This document shows positions 9,311-17,942 of a stretch of DNA of 64,000 bases, piece after piece. The position numbers were made by a program, and so were the translations under genes. Position 1 is the first letter of the stretch. Every line of letters starts with the position of its first letter. Source of the DNA: Parahaliea aestuarii (GTDB lineage Bacteria; Pseudomonadota; Gammaproteobacteria; Pseudomonadales; Halieaceae); contig NZ_VRYZ01000002.1 in the NCBI RefSeq assembly GCF_008064635.1, positions 617,957 through 681,956 on the forward strand, read 5' to 3'. The notes under the pieces were generated by a model, which was not told the origin of the DNA, ran no database searches, and saw only the letters and a program-made list of their open reading frames with translations.

Positions 9311-11757
9311 TAGCGGAACTCGTAGATCACGTCCACGCCGTAGGTACGTGGCCGCCCGTAGGTGTTGCCGGCAAAGCCCAGGGTTGCGAAGTCGATACCC
9401 CACTCCCGGTACTCTTCATCCGTTGCGTTCTTGACCCAGGCGGCGACCCGCAGGTTGCCGCTGTCGCCGAGTGCGATGTCCTTGAGACTCACCCGCGCAT
9501 TGACGATAGTGCGGTCATCGGCGCTGTCGAACTGGTTCTGGAAGGGATGAAAAGTAAAGCCGTCGGTGTAAACCGCATCGACCCGGGCCGACAGGGCGCC
9601 CCAGCTGAATGGCTCGAAGTCATACTGCAAACCGAGACTGCCGCTGTTTTCCGGCGCCCGGGTCACGCTGGTGACATCGGAGATATCTTCCTCCCTGTCA
9701 GTGGCCGGATTGCGCGCCAGGTACTCGTCGAACTCGGCGTCGAGGTAACCGTAGGTCAGCTCCATCAGCAGGCCCTGGGTAAGAAGTGCCGTGAGCTCGA
9801 TCTCGAGCCCCTGGTAGGTGGCCTCGCCGGCGTTCACAATCCGGCTGGAAGCCCCACCGGAACCGGCCTCGAACTGGGCCACCTGGATGTCCTGGTAGTC
9901 GTTGTAGAACAGGGCTGCGTTCAACCGCACCCGGCTGTCAAACCAGTCGGACTTGATGCCCAGCTCGTAGGAGAACAGCTCCTCTTCATCGAAGGGATCT
10001 TCCCAGGCGCTGAGGGTCGAGGCCCGCGAGTTGAAGCCGCCGCTGTTATAGCCGGTGGAATAAGTGCCGTAGACATTCACCGTTTCGGCAACGGCGTAGT
10101 TCAGGGTCAACAGGTAGCTGACATTGTCCCAGGTACCGTCGTTGGTGAAGCGCTCGTCGAAGGAGCTCTGTCCGATGCTCTCGTTGAACAGGAAGCCCTC
10201 GCGGTCATCCTCGGTGTAGCGAACACCGGCGGTCAGGTCGAGATTGTCGGTAAAGGAAAAGGTCGCCTGGCTGTAGACCGCCCAGGATTCGGTGGTCTGG
10301 CCATAGATAAAGTCCACCTGGCCGTTCAGGTTGGGGTCGGCGCCGGGAGACGGGAACGGCAGGGGCAGACGCTGGCTGCCCTGGCACACCGGTCCAACAC
10401 CCGGAATTTCCGGGCAAAAGCCTGCCGCGGCATAGGCGCCATCGAGCGCGCCGCCGAGCAGGAACTGGATCGGCAGGGAGAAGGTCTGCGGGTTGCTCTG
10501 GTAGATCTCTTCCCGGTACTGGTAGTAACCCACGGTGTACTGCAGGCGATCGTCGAAAGCATCGCCAATCAGTTGCAACTCATTGGTAGTCAGGTCGATC
10601 GACCCCTCATCGATGGTGGCGTGAAAGCCCGGGGTCGGAACTTCCATGCCGCCACCGTAGAACAGGTCGCGAGCGGTCAGGGCACCGCCATCGAGGTCGG
10701 TGGAATCATAACCCGAGCTGGTTTCGCGGTTGGCGAAGATGTACTTGATGGTGAAGGGGTCGAGTTCCCAGTTCACGGTCAGCGTGTGGCCGGTCACGTC
10801 CAGCCACTCCTTGCTCACCCCGTCGAGGGTGTAGTCTTCCCGGCGCTTGTCGGGGTCGCCGACCGAGGCGGCCATTTGCTGGTAGAGTTCGCCGCCCAGG
10901 AAGGTGTAGGGAAAGGGCGTGGTGGTAAAGCCGTTGTAGATGCTGTCCTTGACCTTGCTGATCTGGAAGGGCGTGGGAACCCCTTCGTTCTTGGTGCGAT
11001 CGTAACTGTAATCGACGGTCAGGCTGTCGGTCGGCTCAAAGCGAAGGGCGATGCGGTAGGCGTCGTTATCCTCGCTGCCCAGATCGCTTTCACCACCGGG
11101 GAAATCATTGTCAGCCCAACCGTCATACTGCATGGTCATGCCGGAGATTTTCGCCGACATCATACCTATCTTCGGTGTATCGACTGACACTGAGGCACGC
11201 TGGTAACCGTCGTTACCGTAGTTGCCCTCCACCCTGAAACCGAACTCCCCTGCGGGCTTGACCGTGGTCACGTTCAGGGCGCCGCCGGTGCTGTTGCGAC
11301 CGAACAGCGTACCCTGGGGCCCGCGCAATACCTCCACGCTCTCGAGGTCGACGATGTCGAACACCGCGCCCACGGTTTTACTCATGTACACGCCGTCGAG
11401 GTAGAAACTGGTTTTCGGGTCCACCATCAGCGAAGTCTCGCCGCTGCCCACCCCGCGGATATAGATGGACATATTGGAGTTGGACGAGGGTTGCTTCTGG
11501 ATATTGGTGTTTGGCGCCATGCCACCGATATCAGAAATGTCGTAAATGCCGAGGTCGGCGATCTTTTCCGAGTTGAAGGCAGTTACCGCGATGGGCGTAT
11601 CCTGCAACATGGTCTGGCGCCGCTGGGCGGTGACCACGATTTCCTCCAGCATGAGTTCCTGACCGAGGGCGATGGGGGATTGGCTCGCGCCGGCCAGGGT
11701 CAGGGCTGCGGCAAGAGGGGTCAGGGTGCTACGGGTACTACGACCGAGATATGACAT
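9310..11757 (-). CDS. TonB-dependent outer-membrane receptor
   Basis: 815 residues. After a signal sequence ending near residue 32 comes the TonB box region (EEIVVTAQRR), then the plug domain with the typical IRGVGSGE and VEVLRGPQGTLFGRNSTGGALNV motifs, then a 22-strand-type barrel ending in aromatic YEFR. This is the subclass common in sphingomonads and marine gammaproteobacteria that take up bulky hydrophobic or oligosaccharide substrates; no siderophore genes are nearby. It lies 168 bp downstream of the acyl-CoA ligase gene on the same strand, so uptake of the substrate degraded by the adjacent cluster is the natural guess. GGAG lies 8 bases before the ATG. Confidence 0.92.
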   Translation of the reverse strand: MSYLGRSTRSTLTPLAAALTLAGASQSPIALGQELMLEEIVVTAQRRQTMLQDTPIAVTAFNSEKIADLGIYDISDIGGMAPNTNIQKQPSSNSNMSIYIRGVGSGETSLMVDPKTSFYLDGVYMSKTVGAVFDIVDLESVEVLRGPQGTLFGRNSTGGALNVTTVKPAGEFGFRVEGNYGNDGYQRASVSVDTPKIGMMSAKISGMTMQYDGWADNDFPGGESDLGSEDNDAYRIALRFEPTDSLTVDYSYDRTKNEGVPTPFQISKVKDSIYNGFTTTPFPYTFLGGELYQQMAASVGDPDKRREDYTLDGVSKEWLDVTGHTLTVNWELDPFTIKYIFANRETSSGYDSTDLDGGALTARDLFYGGGMEVPTPGFHATIDEGSIDLTTNELQLIGDAFDDRLQYTVGYYQYREEIYQSNPQTFSLPIQFLLGGALDGAYAAAGFCPEIPGVGPVCQGSQRLPLPFPSPGADPNLNGQVDFIYGQTTESWAVYSQATFSFTDNLDLTAGVRYTEDDREGFLFNESIGQSSFDERFTNDGTWDNVSYLLTLNYAVAETVNVYGTYSTGYNSGGFNSRASTLSAWEDPFDEEELFSYELGIKSDWFDSRVRLNAALFYNDYQDIQVAQFEAGSGGASSRIVNAGEATYQGLEIELTALLTQGLLMELTYGYLDAEFDEYLARNPATDREEDISDVTSVTRAPENSGSLGLQYDFEPFSWGALSARVDAVYTDGFTFHPFQNQFDSADDRTIVNARVSLKDIALGDSGNLRVAAWVKNATDEEYREWGIDFATLGFAGNTYGRPRTYGVDVIYEFR

Positions 11758-11925
11758 AGTGTTGCTCCAATGCTTTTATTCTGGGGTTTGGAAACGTACT
11801 TCGTCGATCTGCTGTTCCGTTCAGCGATACCGCTCCTTGTTATGTTCTGGATATTGCGTCCGGCCTTGCTCCTCTGTGTACTAGCCTTGCGGCGGTTGAA
11901 TCGGGCGGCGGAATGCCGCCACTAA

Positions 11926-13542
11926 CTATCGTTTTACTTCAAACCCTGCGGCCCGCGCATCCCACGTTTGGGGGGTAAGGCCCCGCTCCCGCAGGCGGAA
12001 CTTCTGCACCTTGTTGGTAGGTGTATAGGGCAACTGCTTTACCGTTTCAATATAGCGGGGCACGAAAAAGTAGGGGGCATTGTCGTTGACAAAACGCGCC
12101 AGTGTCGCCGGTTCCAGGCTTTCGCCAGGCTTCAGGATGACGTCCAGCTTGATCTCGCTCTCGGCCTCCAGTTCATCGCTGGGGATGCCGTAGGCGGCGC
12201 AGTCGGCAATGGCCGGATGCTTGCGCACCGCCATCTCCACTTCGAAGGTGGAAATATTGCGCCCCTTGTAGCGCACGGCGTCTTTCTTGCGATCGCAGAA
12301 GTAGTAGTAGCCCGCCTCGTCGCGCCGGGCCAGGTCGCCGGTGCGGTACCACTCCCCGCTATAGGCGGCGGCGGTGGCCTCGGGATCGTCGAAATAGCCA
12401 TTGAAAATGCAGTGGGGCTGGCGCGGCCTGACCCACAGCTCACCCTGCTCACCGACAGCGACATCGTGACCCTCGTCATCCACCAGGCGCACCTCCACCC
12501 GCGACACCGGGGTGCCGCAACTGCCCGGGGGCACCGCGCTGCGGTCGCACTCATCCTGGTTGATCACCGTGAAGGCCTCGCTCTGGCCAAGCCCCTGGGG
12601 CATCAGCTCGACACCGAAGCGCTCACTGAAGGGGCCAGCCAGTTGCGGTGGCATGGGCACGGCCATCAGCTTTTTCAGACAGTGGTCGGCGTCATCGGGC
12701 CGGGACGGGGCATTCCACAGGAACATGTGCATGGCGCCGAGGGTAAAGCTCTGGGTGGCGCGATAATAGTCCACCCGGTCCCAGAAGGTGGTCACCGAGA
12801 AGGCGGAGTCCATCGCCAGCGGCACCCCCGCCAGCATGGCGCGAAACACCGAGGTGACCCAGGCGGCAGAGTTGTACAGCGGCAGCACCGAGTAGATGAC
12901 ATCGCCGGCTTCCATGCCGAACTGGTTGTTGGCGGAAATCACTGCGTCGAACCAGACATTGTGGCTCTGCATAACGCCCTTGGAGCGCCCGGTCGTTCCC
13001 GACGTCCACAGGACCGCGCAGGTGTCACCCGCGCTGAAGTCACTCATGTCCGGCTCGCCGGCGCCCGCCTCGTAGAGCTGCGCCAGGGGCTCGGCATCGG
13101 GCAGTTCATCACTGTGCCCGAGGCTGGCTATGGGCAAGCCCCCCAACACCTCACGCACCTGGGCCAGGCGCGGCGCGTGCTGGGCGTCGGTCATCAGCAG
13201 GGTGGGCCGGCTGCGCACGATACTGTCGCTGAGCCACTCGCCCTTGTAATCACTGTTCACCGGTACCCACACCGCGCCCAGCTTGTTGGCCGCCAGTGCC
13301 AGGAAAATGACATCCGGGGTGGAATCCATGTAGAAGGCCACCCGCTCGCCGGCCGTCAGCCCCCGCCGTGCCAGCCCGGCGGCCAGGGCGTTCACCCTGT
13401 CGTTGGCTTCGGCGTAGGTATAGCGGTCGCTGCCATAGAGCAGGAAGGGTGTGTCGCCGATGGCACCGGCCTGGTCGCGCAAGGCCCGCCCCAGGTGGCG
13501 CTGGCTGCGATCGGGGTAATCGATCATGTGCATATCAGGCAT
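11926..13542 (-). CDS. AMP-forming acyl-CoA synthetase (ANL family)
   Basis: 538 residues. The phosphate-binding motif TSGTTGRSKG lies at about 179-188, followed by the adenylate motif region (GLGQSEAF), YRTGDLARRD and the C-terminal hinge lysine region (CDRKKDAVRYKGRNIS). The enzyme would activate a carboxylic acid to an acyl-CoA using ATP. It overlaps the 3' end of the thiolase gene by 8 bp and is the last tightly coupled gene of the lipid-degradation set. The substrate is not readable from sequence. Given its neighbours, a steroid acid with a short side chain is plausible. Confidence 0.88.
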   Translation of the reverse strand: MPDMHMIDYPDRSQRHLGRALRDQAGAIGDTPFLLYGSDRYTYAEANDRVNALAAGLARRGLTAGERVAFYMDSTPDVIFLALAANKLGAVWVPVNSDYKGEWLSDSIVRSRPTLLMTDAQHAPRLAQVREVLGGLPIASLGHSDELPDAEPLAQLYEAGAGEPDMSDFSAGDTCAVLWTSGTTGRSKGVMQSHNVWFDAVISANNQFGMEAGDVIYSVLPLYNSAAWVTSVFRAMLAGVPLAMDSAFSVTTFWDRVDYYRATQSFTLGAMHMFLWNAPSRPDDADHCLKKLMAVPMPPQLAGPFSERFGVELMPQGLGQSEAFTVINQDECDRSAVPPGSCGTPVSRVEVRLVDDEGHDVAVGEQGELWVRPRQPHCIFNGYFDDPEATAAAYSGEWYRTGDLARRDEAGYYYFCDRKKDAVRYKGRNISTFEVEMAVRKHPAIADCAAYGIPSDELEAESEIKLDVILKPGESLEPATLARFVNDNAPYFFVPRYIETVKQLPYTPTNKVQKFRLRERGLTPQTWDARAAGFEVKR

Positions 13543-14716
13543 GTCCTCCGAGAATCAGCCCACTGGTCGGCACGCCGGTGCCGGCCGTGACCAGGATGTG
13601 TTCCAGCCCCGGCACCTGGTTGGCGGCTTCCCCGCGCACCTGGCGCACGGCTTCGGCAACCCCGTTCAGGCCGTGAATATAGGCTTCGCCCAATTGCCCG
13701 CCGTGGGGATTCACCGGCAGCTTGCCGCCGCGCAGGTGATGGCCCTCGCGCAGGAAGTCACAGGCCCGCCCGCGCTCGGCAAAGCCGAACTCTTCCAGTT
13801 GCGGCAGTACAAAGGGCGAGAAGTGGTCGTAGAGCACTGCCGCCTGCATATCCCCGGGGCCGAGACCGGACATGGCGTATAGGTTGCGCGCTACCTCGCC
13901 CATTTCCGGCAGGCCGGTCAGGCTTTTACGGTAGAAAGACGTCATCATGCGCTGGTCGTCCGCCGCCCCCTGGGAGGCGCCGCGCACCAGTACTGGTCGC
14001 TGCTTGAGGTCCTTCGCCCGCTCGGCGGAGGTGATCACCATGGCCACCGCACCGTCGCTCTCCTGGCAGCAGTCCAGCAGGCGCAGGGGCTCGGCGATCC
14101 AGCGCGCCGCCTGGTGTTCCTCCAGCGTGATCGCTTGCTGGTAGAACCAGGCCTTCGGATTGGTGGAGGCGAAATCGCGTCCTCCCACCGCCACCCGGCC
14201 AAAATCTTCCGTGGTAGCGTCGGTTTCGTGCAGGTAGCGCTGCGCAAACATGGCAATCCAGCTGGCCGGCGTCATCAGGCCATGGGGGAAATACCAGCCG
14301 AAGTCCACTGTCTCGAAGGCATTCGGATCCTCGGTCATCAGGCCGCCCTGGCCAAAGCGGAAGCCGGAGCGCTCGTTCATCGCCCGGTACACGACCACCA
14401 CATCCGCTACTCCGGTCGCCACCGCCATCGCCGCGTGCATCACCGGTGCGCAGGCCGCGCCGCCGCCGTAGTGGGCGCGGGAAAAGAAGCGCAGGGCGCG
14501 ACCGCCAATCAGGCGGTGCAGTTCAATCTCCGGGTTGTTGTCCATGGTGTAGGTGGCCATGCCGTCCACTTCCACCGGGTCGATGCCCGCGTCCGCCAGC
14601 GCGGCCAGAATGGCCTCCACCCCGAGCTGGATTTCAGTCCGTCCGGACTGCTTGGAGAATTCGGTCGCGCCAACACCGACAATCGCGGCCTTGTCACGCA
14701 GGAAATGGTCGCTCAT
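13535..14716 (-). CDS. Lipid-transfer-protein-type thiolase (Ltp2-like aldolase candidate)
   Basis: 393 residues of the SCP-x/lipid-transfer thiolase family. It starts with AAIVGVGATEFSKQSGRT and ends with the family hallmark NPHGGQLGEAYIHG. I do not see the nucleophilic Cys motif of true degradative thiolases, which fits the Ltp2 group. Those proteins work as retro-aldolases that split a beta-hydroxyacyl-CoA steroid side chain, and they need the DUF35 domain of a MaoC-DUF35 partner. Such a partner is encoded two genes upstream. Its ATG overlaps the stop of the small MaoC gene (ATGA). Length is close to the Ltp2 length I recall (about 386). A thiolase role in other acyl-CoA degradation cannot be excluded. 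Confidence 0.82.
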   Translation of the reverse strand: MSDHFLRDKAAIVGVGATEFSKQSGRTEIQLGVEAILAALADAGIDPVEVDGMATYTMDNNPEIELHRLIGGRALRFFSRAHYGGGAACAPVMHAAMAVATGVADVVVVYRAMNERSGFRFGQGGLMTEDPNAFETVDFGWYFPHGLMTPASWIAMFAQRYLHETDATTEDFGRVAVGGRDFASTNPKAWFYQQAITLEEHQAARWIAEPLRLLDCCQESDGAVAMVITSAERAKDLKQRPVLVRGASQGAADDQRMMTSFYRKSLTGLPEMGEVARNLYAMSGLGPGDMQAAVLYDHFSPFVLPQLEEFGFAERGRACDFLREGHHLRGGKLPVNPHGGQLGEAYIHGLNGVAEAVRQVRGEAANQVPGLEHILVTAGTGVPTSGLILGGHA

Positions 14717-15138
14717 GCCGCCGCCTCCTGTGCCAGGGTCAGTTCAACGCTGCCGGTGACGTGGTAACCCATGCTGTTCTTGCCCTTTATATCCAGCAAC
14801 ACACGGCCACTGTCGCCGTCCACCTCAAGCACTTCGCCGCGGAAGGTCATGCTGTCGCCGGGGTAATTGGGTGCGCCGAGTTTGATCGCCACCTTGCCGA
14901 GACGGGCGCGGGGGCCGGCCCAATCGGTGACATAGCGCCCCACCAGGCCGTTGGTAGTGAGAATGTTCATAAAGATATCCGGCGAACCCAGCGCCTGGGC
15001 ACCGGCCTTGTCGTGATGGACGTTCTGGTAGTCGCGGGTGGCAATGGCGGCGCCGACAATCAGGCGCGGGGTAATATCCACTACCAGTTCCGGCAGAGTA
15101 TCTCCCACCTTTACCGCACTCAGGGTGACCTCGTTCAC
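14713..15138 (-). CDS. Small MaoC-like enoyl-CoA hydratase subunit (ChsH1-like)
   Basis: 141 residues from a GTG at 15138, chosen because GGAGG lies 6 bases upstream and the GTG overlaps the stop of the preceding dehydrogenase gene. It is a single hot-dog domain; the segment IATRDYQNVHHDKAGAQALG matches the MaoC R-hydratase-2 region with its Asp/His catalytic pair. The size is typical of ChsH1, which joins the MaoC domain of ChsH2 to hydrate a steroid enoyl-CoA. The partner gene lies one gene upstream (16154-17116). A longer frame exists upstream but overlaps the dehydrogenase heavily and lacks homology. Confidence 0.8.
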   Translation of the reverse strand: MNEVTLSAVKVGDTLPELVVDITPRLIVGAAIATRDYQNVHHDKAGAQALGSPDIFMNILTTNGLVGRYVTDWAGPRARLGKVAIKLGAPNYPGDSMTFRGEVLEVDGDSGRVLLDIKGKNSMGYHVTGSVELTLAQEAAA

Positions 15139-16154
15139 TTGCGTCCTCCAATGGCTTGCTGCCGGGCCAGCTGTTCGCCCATGGCGGCCGCGGTGTGTAC
15201 CGCGCCGCCCTGGCTGAACTCCAGCTGCTTGGCCCAGAGAAAATAACGGTGAATGGGATAGTCGACATCGGCACCGATGCCGCCGTGCAGGTGCTGGACG
15301 GTGTGGCCAACCCGATGACCGGCCTCTGCGGCCCACCACAAGGCAGTCGCCGCTTCCAGCGTGGCATCCAGCCCCTCCTGCAATCGCCACAGGGCGCTTT
15401 CGGCACAGGCGCGCAGGGCTTCGATATCGATATAGCCGTCCGCTGCCCGCTGCGACACCGCCTGAAAGCGCGCCAGGGGCTGGCCGAATTGCTGCCGCTC
15501 CACGGTAAAGGTCGCCGTGCGGGCAAGCGCCTCTTCCACCACGCCCAGTTGCAGCATCGCGGTCAACACCTGCAGGCGCTGGCGCAGTCGTTCGCAGGCT
15601 GCGCTATCTCCCAATGTCCGTACCTCGCTGTTGACCAGGGTCACATGAGCCGCCGGCAGCAGGTTACTCGTCAGCTGGGCTTCGAGCGTGACGCTGTCTT
15701 GCGCGAGTACCACCTGCACCAATTGGTCACCGGCAATGGCCACGAGGCTCTCCGCTTCGCCGGCAAAGGGTACGGTGGCCAGCTCGCCGCTGACGCGTCC
15801 ATCGCTGAGTACCAGCCCGGCATCGGCACTGGCAACGCTGTAACAGTCACCGCCCACAAAACGCGCGGCGCTGTCGCGGTCACCGCCCTCCGCCTGTGCC
15901 AGCGCAGCGGCGATGGCAGGCAGCAGGGGCAAAGGCGCCAGAACCGCGCCCATTTCCTTCAACATCAGGCCGGCACCCAGCAGGCCGAAACCGGCGCCGC
16001 CACAGTCTTCTTCAAGCGCCACTCCCAGCAACCCGGCTTCTGCCAGAGTTGCCCACAGCTCCGGTGCGGCGGCGCCGTCACTCACTTTGTCGCAGAAAAT
16101 CTGCCGCGCGAGGGCGGCCACCGACTGTTGGTCTTCGCTGTAACTGAAATCCAT
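15135..16154 (-). CDS. Short acyl-CoA dehydrogenase (ChsE1/FadE28-like subunit)
   Basis: 339 residues. It has the acyl-CoA dehydrogenase N-terminal helical domain (MDFSYSEDQQSVAALARQIF), a reduced middle domain and a C-terminal helical domain with ERQQFGQPLARFQAVSQRAAD and VQHLHGGIGADVDYPIHRYF. The latter two contact FAD in the family. The middle beta domain is shorter than in normal 380-residue enzymes, and no clear catalytic glutamate is visible. In the igr-type steroid enzymes one subunit of the heterotetramer is shortened in this way and the other carries the base. The second dehydrogenase (17943-19130) would be the partner. ATGA overlap with the upstream gene shows coupling. Confidence 0.84.
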   Translation of the reverse strand: MDFSYSEDQQSVAALARQIFCDKVSDGAAAPELWATLAEAGLLGVALEEDCGGAGFGLLGAGLMLKEMGAVLAPLPLLPAIAAALAQAEGGDRDSAARFVGGDCYSVASADAGLVLSDGRVSGELATVPFAGEAESLVAIAGDQLVQVVLAQDSVTLEAQLTSNLLPAAHVTLVNSEVRTLGDSAACERLRQRLQVLTAMLQLGVVEEALARTATFTVERQQFGQPLARFQAVSQRAADGYIDIEALRACAESALWRLQEGLDATLEAATALWWAAEAGHRVGHTVQHLHGGIGADVDYPIHRYFLWAKQLEFSQGGAVHTAAAMGEQLARQQAIGGRK

Positions 16155-17116
16155 CAGCCCTGCTCCCGCGGACGAAACCGGTGCAGGTGAAAGCCGGGCT
16201 CCACTTCCGCAAATTCCACCTGTACCGGCATACCGATGCGCACCTCGTGCCGCGACACACCCACCAGATTGCTGACCAGGCGGGTGCCCTCCTCCAGTTC
16301 CACCAGTGCAATCAGATTGGGGTAGTCAAAGGGAGGGATCTCCGGGTAGTGCATCACCACAAAGCTGTAGACCTGGCCGCGGCCGCTGACCGCCTGCGGC
16401 GCCCAATCCAGTGACTGACAGTGGGGGCAGGCCGGCGACGGCGGATGGCGCAGTGTGTGGCAGCCCTCGCAGCGTTGCACGCGCAGCTCGCCCGCTTCCA
16501 CACCTTCCCAGAAGAACTTTGTGTCCTGATTGCGCACCGGGCGCATCCGGCGCACGGCTGGCGGTGCACTGCTCGCCTCGGCAGGCGCGGCAACCTCGTC
16601 GCGCGGGTGGGGGGCAAACTTGAAGACCCGGAAGCGCATGGTGCCAACCACTTCATCGCGCTGGTTGTAGTAGGTGGACAGCTCGGTGACAAAGAAGCCG
16701 GTGCCGAGTGCGGTGCTCTTTTCCTCGGAGATGGATTCGATGGTGGAACGGTAGTAAAGGCTGTCGCCCTCGATCACGTACTGCTGGTATTCCTGCTCGC
16801 AGTTCACCGCCACCACCGCCGGATAGCCCAGCTCTTCCAGCGCCGCCAGCACGGCAAATGGATCGGAGTTATCCGAGCCCGGCGGGCGTTGTTCGCGATA
16901 GCCGCGCATGGTCCAGGCCTGCAGCATGGTGGGCGGCGCCACGATACCGTCGAAGCCGGCGGCGCGGGCAGCGGCCGCGTCGCGATAGACGGGATTGTCG
17001 TCGCCCAGTGCTTCGCACCAGTGGCGGATCATCGGGCGATTGACGGCATCCCAGCTGCGGTAGGGGCCGCGGTCACCGCCGAGGAAGGCTGACAAATCGG
17101 GGGGCGCTTCGGACAT
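16154..17116 (-). CDS. MaoC-DUF35 fusion protein (ChsH2-like)
   Basis: 320 residues from the ATG at 17116 (AGGA upstream); the longer frame adds 34 unrelated residues. The N-terminal half is a FAS1-like MaoC hot-dog domain (SWDAVNRPMIRHWCEALGDDNPVYRD). The C-terminal half is a DUF35 domain with a rubredoxin-like zinc ribbon at about residues 214-233 (CEGC...CPHC), followed by an OB-fold. This exact fusion is known from ChsH2, which hydrates the steroid enoyl-CoA together with ChsH1 and docks the Ltp2 aldolase through DUF35. Genes for both partners lie immediately downstream. The gene starts 2 bases after the TetR stop. Confidence 0.87.
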   Translation of the reverse strand: MSEAPPDLSAFLGGDRGPYRSWDAVNRPMIRHWCEALGDDNPVYRDAAAARAAGFDGIVAPPTMLQAWTMRGYREQRPPGSDNSDPFAVLAALEELGYPAVVAVNCEQEYQQYVIEGDSLYYRSTIESISEEKSTALGTGFFVTELSTYYNQRDEVVGTMRFRVFKFAPHPRDEVAAPAEASSAPPAVRRMRPVRNQDTKFFWEGVEAGELRVQRCEGCHTLRHPPSPACPHCQSLDWAPQAVSGRGQVYSFVVMHYPEIPPFDYPNLIALVELEEGTRLVSNLVGVSRHEVRIGMPVQVEFAEVEPGFHLHRFRPREQG

Positions 17117-17118
17117 GC

Positions 17119-17817
17119 TTAATTCCTGGTGATAGTGAGAATCGGCAGTGCGTGATGCAATTGCGACTCCGGGGGATTGCAGGCGAACAGGCCGCGGTAC
17201 AGCAGCGCTGCCAACCACTCGGCCATGGCCTCCTGGGACAGTTCGACTTCGCGCAGGACCGGGTCGCGGTCGATGTAGTACTCGGTCATCAGCTCCTTGC
17301 CGACACCGGACAGGCCGTGTACCAGCAATTCCACCTGGGCTTTATTCAGCGGGCACTCGGGAAAGACGTAAGGGAACACCTCGACCAGCAGGTCGAGGCG
17401 ACGGTTGAAGGAGCGCTTCCAGCGCTCGCGGAATACGGGATCATCGACACTGAACTGGGCGATGCAGCGCATGATGCCCGGGTGCTCGGCGTGCACCCGC
17501 ACACAGATTTCGTAGTGTGCGCGCAGGCGATTGAACCAGTCGCCCTTGCCCACGTCCTTTTCGATGAGCTCCACGGCTTCGAACTCGGCGATGTGCTCGT
17601 CGAGCACCTCGTCGACCAGTTGCCGCAGATCCTTGAAGTAGTGGTAGAACAGGCCCGCCGCCACTCCCGCCTCGGCGGTGACGTCCTTGATACGCATCTG
17701 GTGCACGCCGACCCGGTCCAGCACACGGATGGCGGCGTCCATCAGGCGACGGCGCGCTGCCTCGCCGCGGGCGCTGCGCCGAGGGGCTTTGTCACGGGCT
17801 GTACTGGCTGGGCTCAC
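17119..17817 (-). CDS. TetR-family repressor of the lipid-degradation cluster
   Basis: 232 residues. The N-terminal helix-turn-helix domain spans about residues 18-70 (RRRLMDAAIRVLDRVG, then AGVAAGLFYHYFKDLRQLVDE). The ligand domain is not classifiable by eye. It starts at GTG 17817; the nearest GGAG is 14 bases upstream, so the start is tentative. It is the first gene of the minus-strand operon and is divergent from the second acyl-CoA dehydrogenase, with a perfect palindrome between them. Autoregulation and repression of both units, relieved by an acyl-CoA or steroid-CoA ligand, is the expected mode. Confidence 0.85.
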   Translation of the reverse strand: MSPASTARDKAPRRSARGEAARRRLMDAAIRVLDRVGVHQMRIKDVTAEAGVAAGLFYHYFKDLRQLVDEVLDEHIAEFEAVELIEKDVGKGDWFNRLRAHYEICVRVHAEHPGIMRCIAQFSVDDPVFRERWKRSFNRRLDLLVEVFPYVFPECPLNKAQVELLVHGLSGVGKELMTEYYIDRDPVLREVELSQEAMAEWLAALLYRGLFACNPPESQLHHALPILTITRN

Positions 17818-17883
17818 GGTGCTTCGGAACTCTCCTGACGACGAATTATGCTTATCAAGGGTTGCGCTGGGGTGGAAGTATTA

Positions 17884-17899
17884 TTGAATTTAAATTCAA
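17884..17899. promoter_or_regulatory. Perfect 16-bp palindrome, candidate TetR operator
   Basis: TTGAATTTAAATTCAA is its own reverse complement, centred between 17891 and 17892, in the 125-bp gap between the TetR gene and the divergent dehydrogenase gene. An outer imperfect repeat (ATTATTG at 17880-17886, CAATAAT at 17906-17912) surrounds it. The AT-rich block stands out in GC-rich DNA and is ideally placed to control both directions. Confidence 0.75.
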
Positions 17900-17942
17900 G
17901 TTCAACAATAATCCACTCTCCGCCACCCGACAAGAGCGCGCC

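Noticed and set aside
9547..11187. 546-codon plus-strand frame opposite the TonB receptor
   Set aside because: The opposite strand has plug and barrel motifs; this frame has none.
11968..13590. 540-codon plus-strand frame opposite the acyl-CoA ligase
   Set aside because: The minus strand carries the TSGTTGRSKG and hinge motifs of ANL enzymes.
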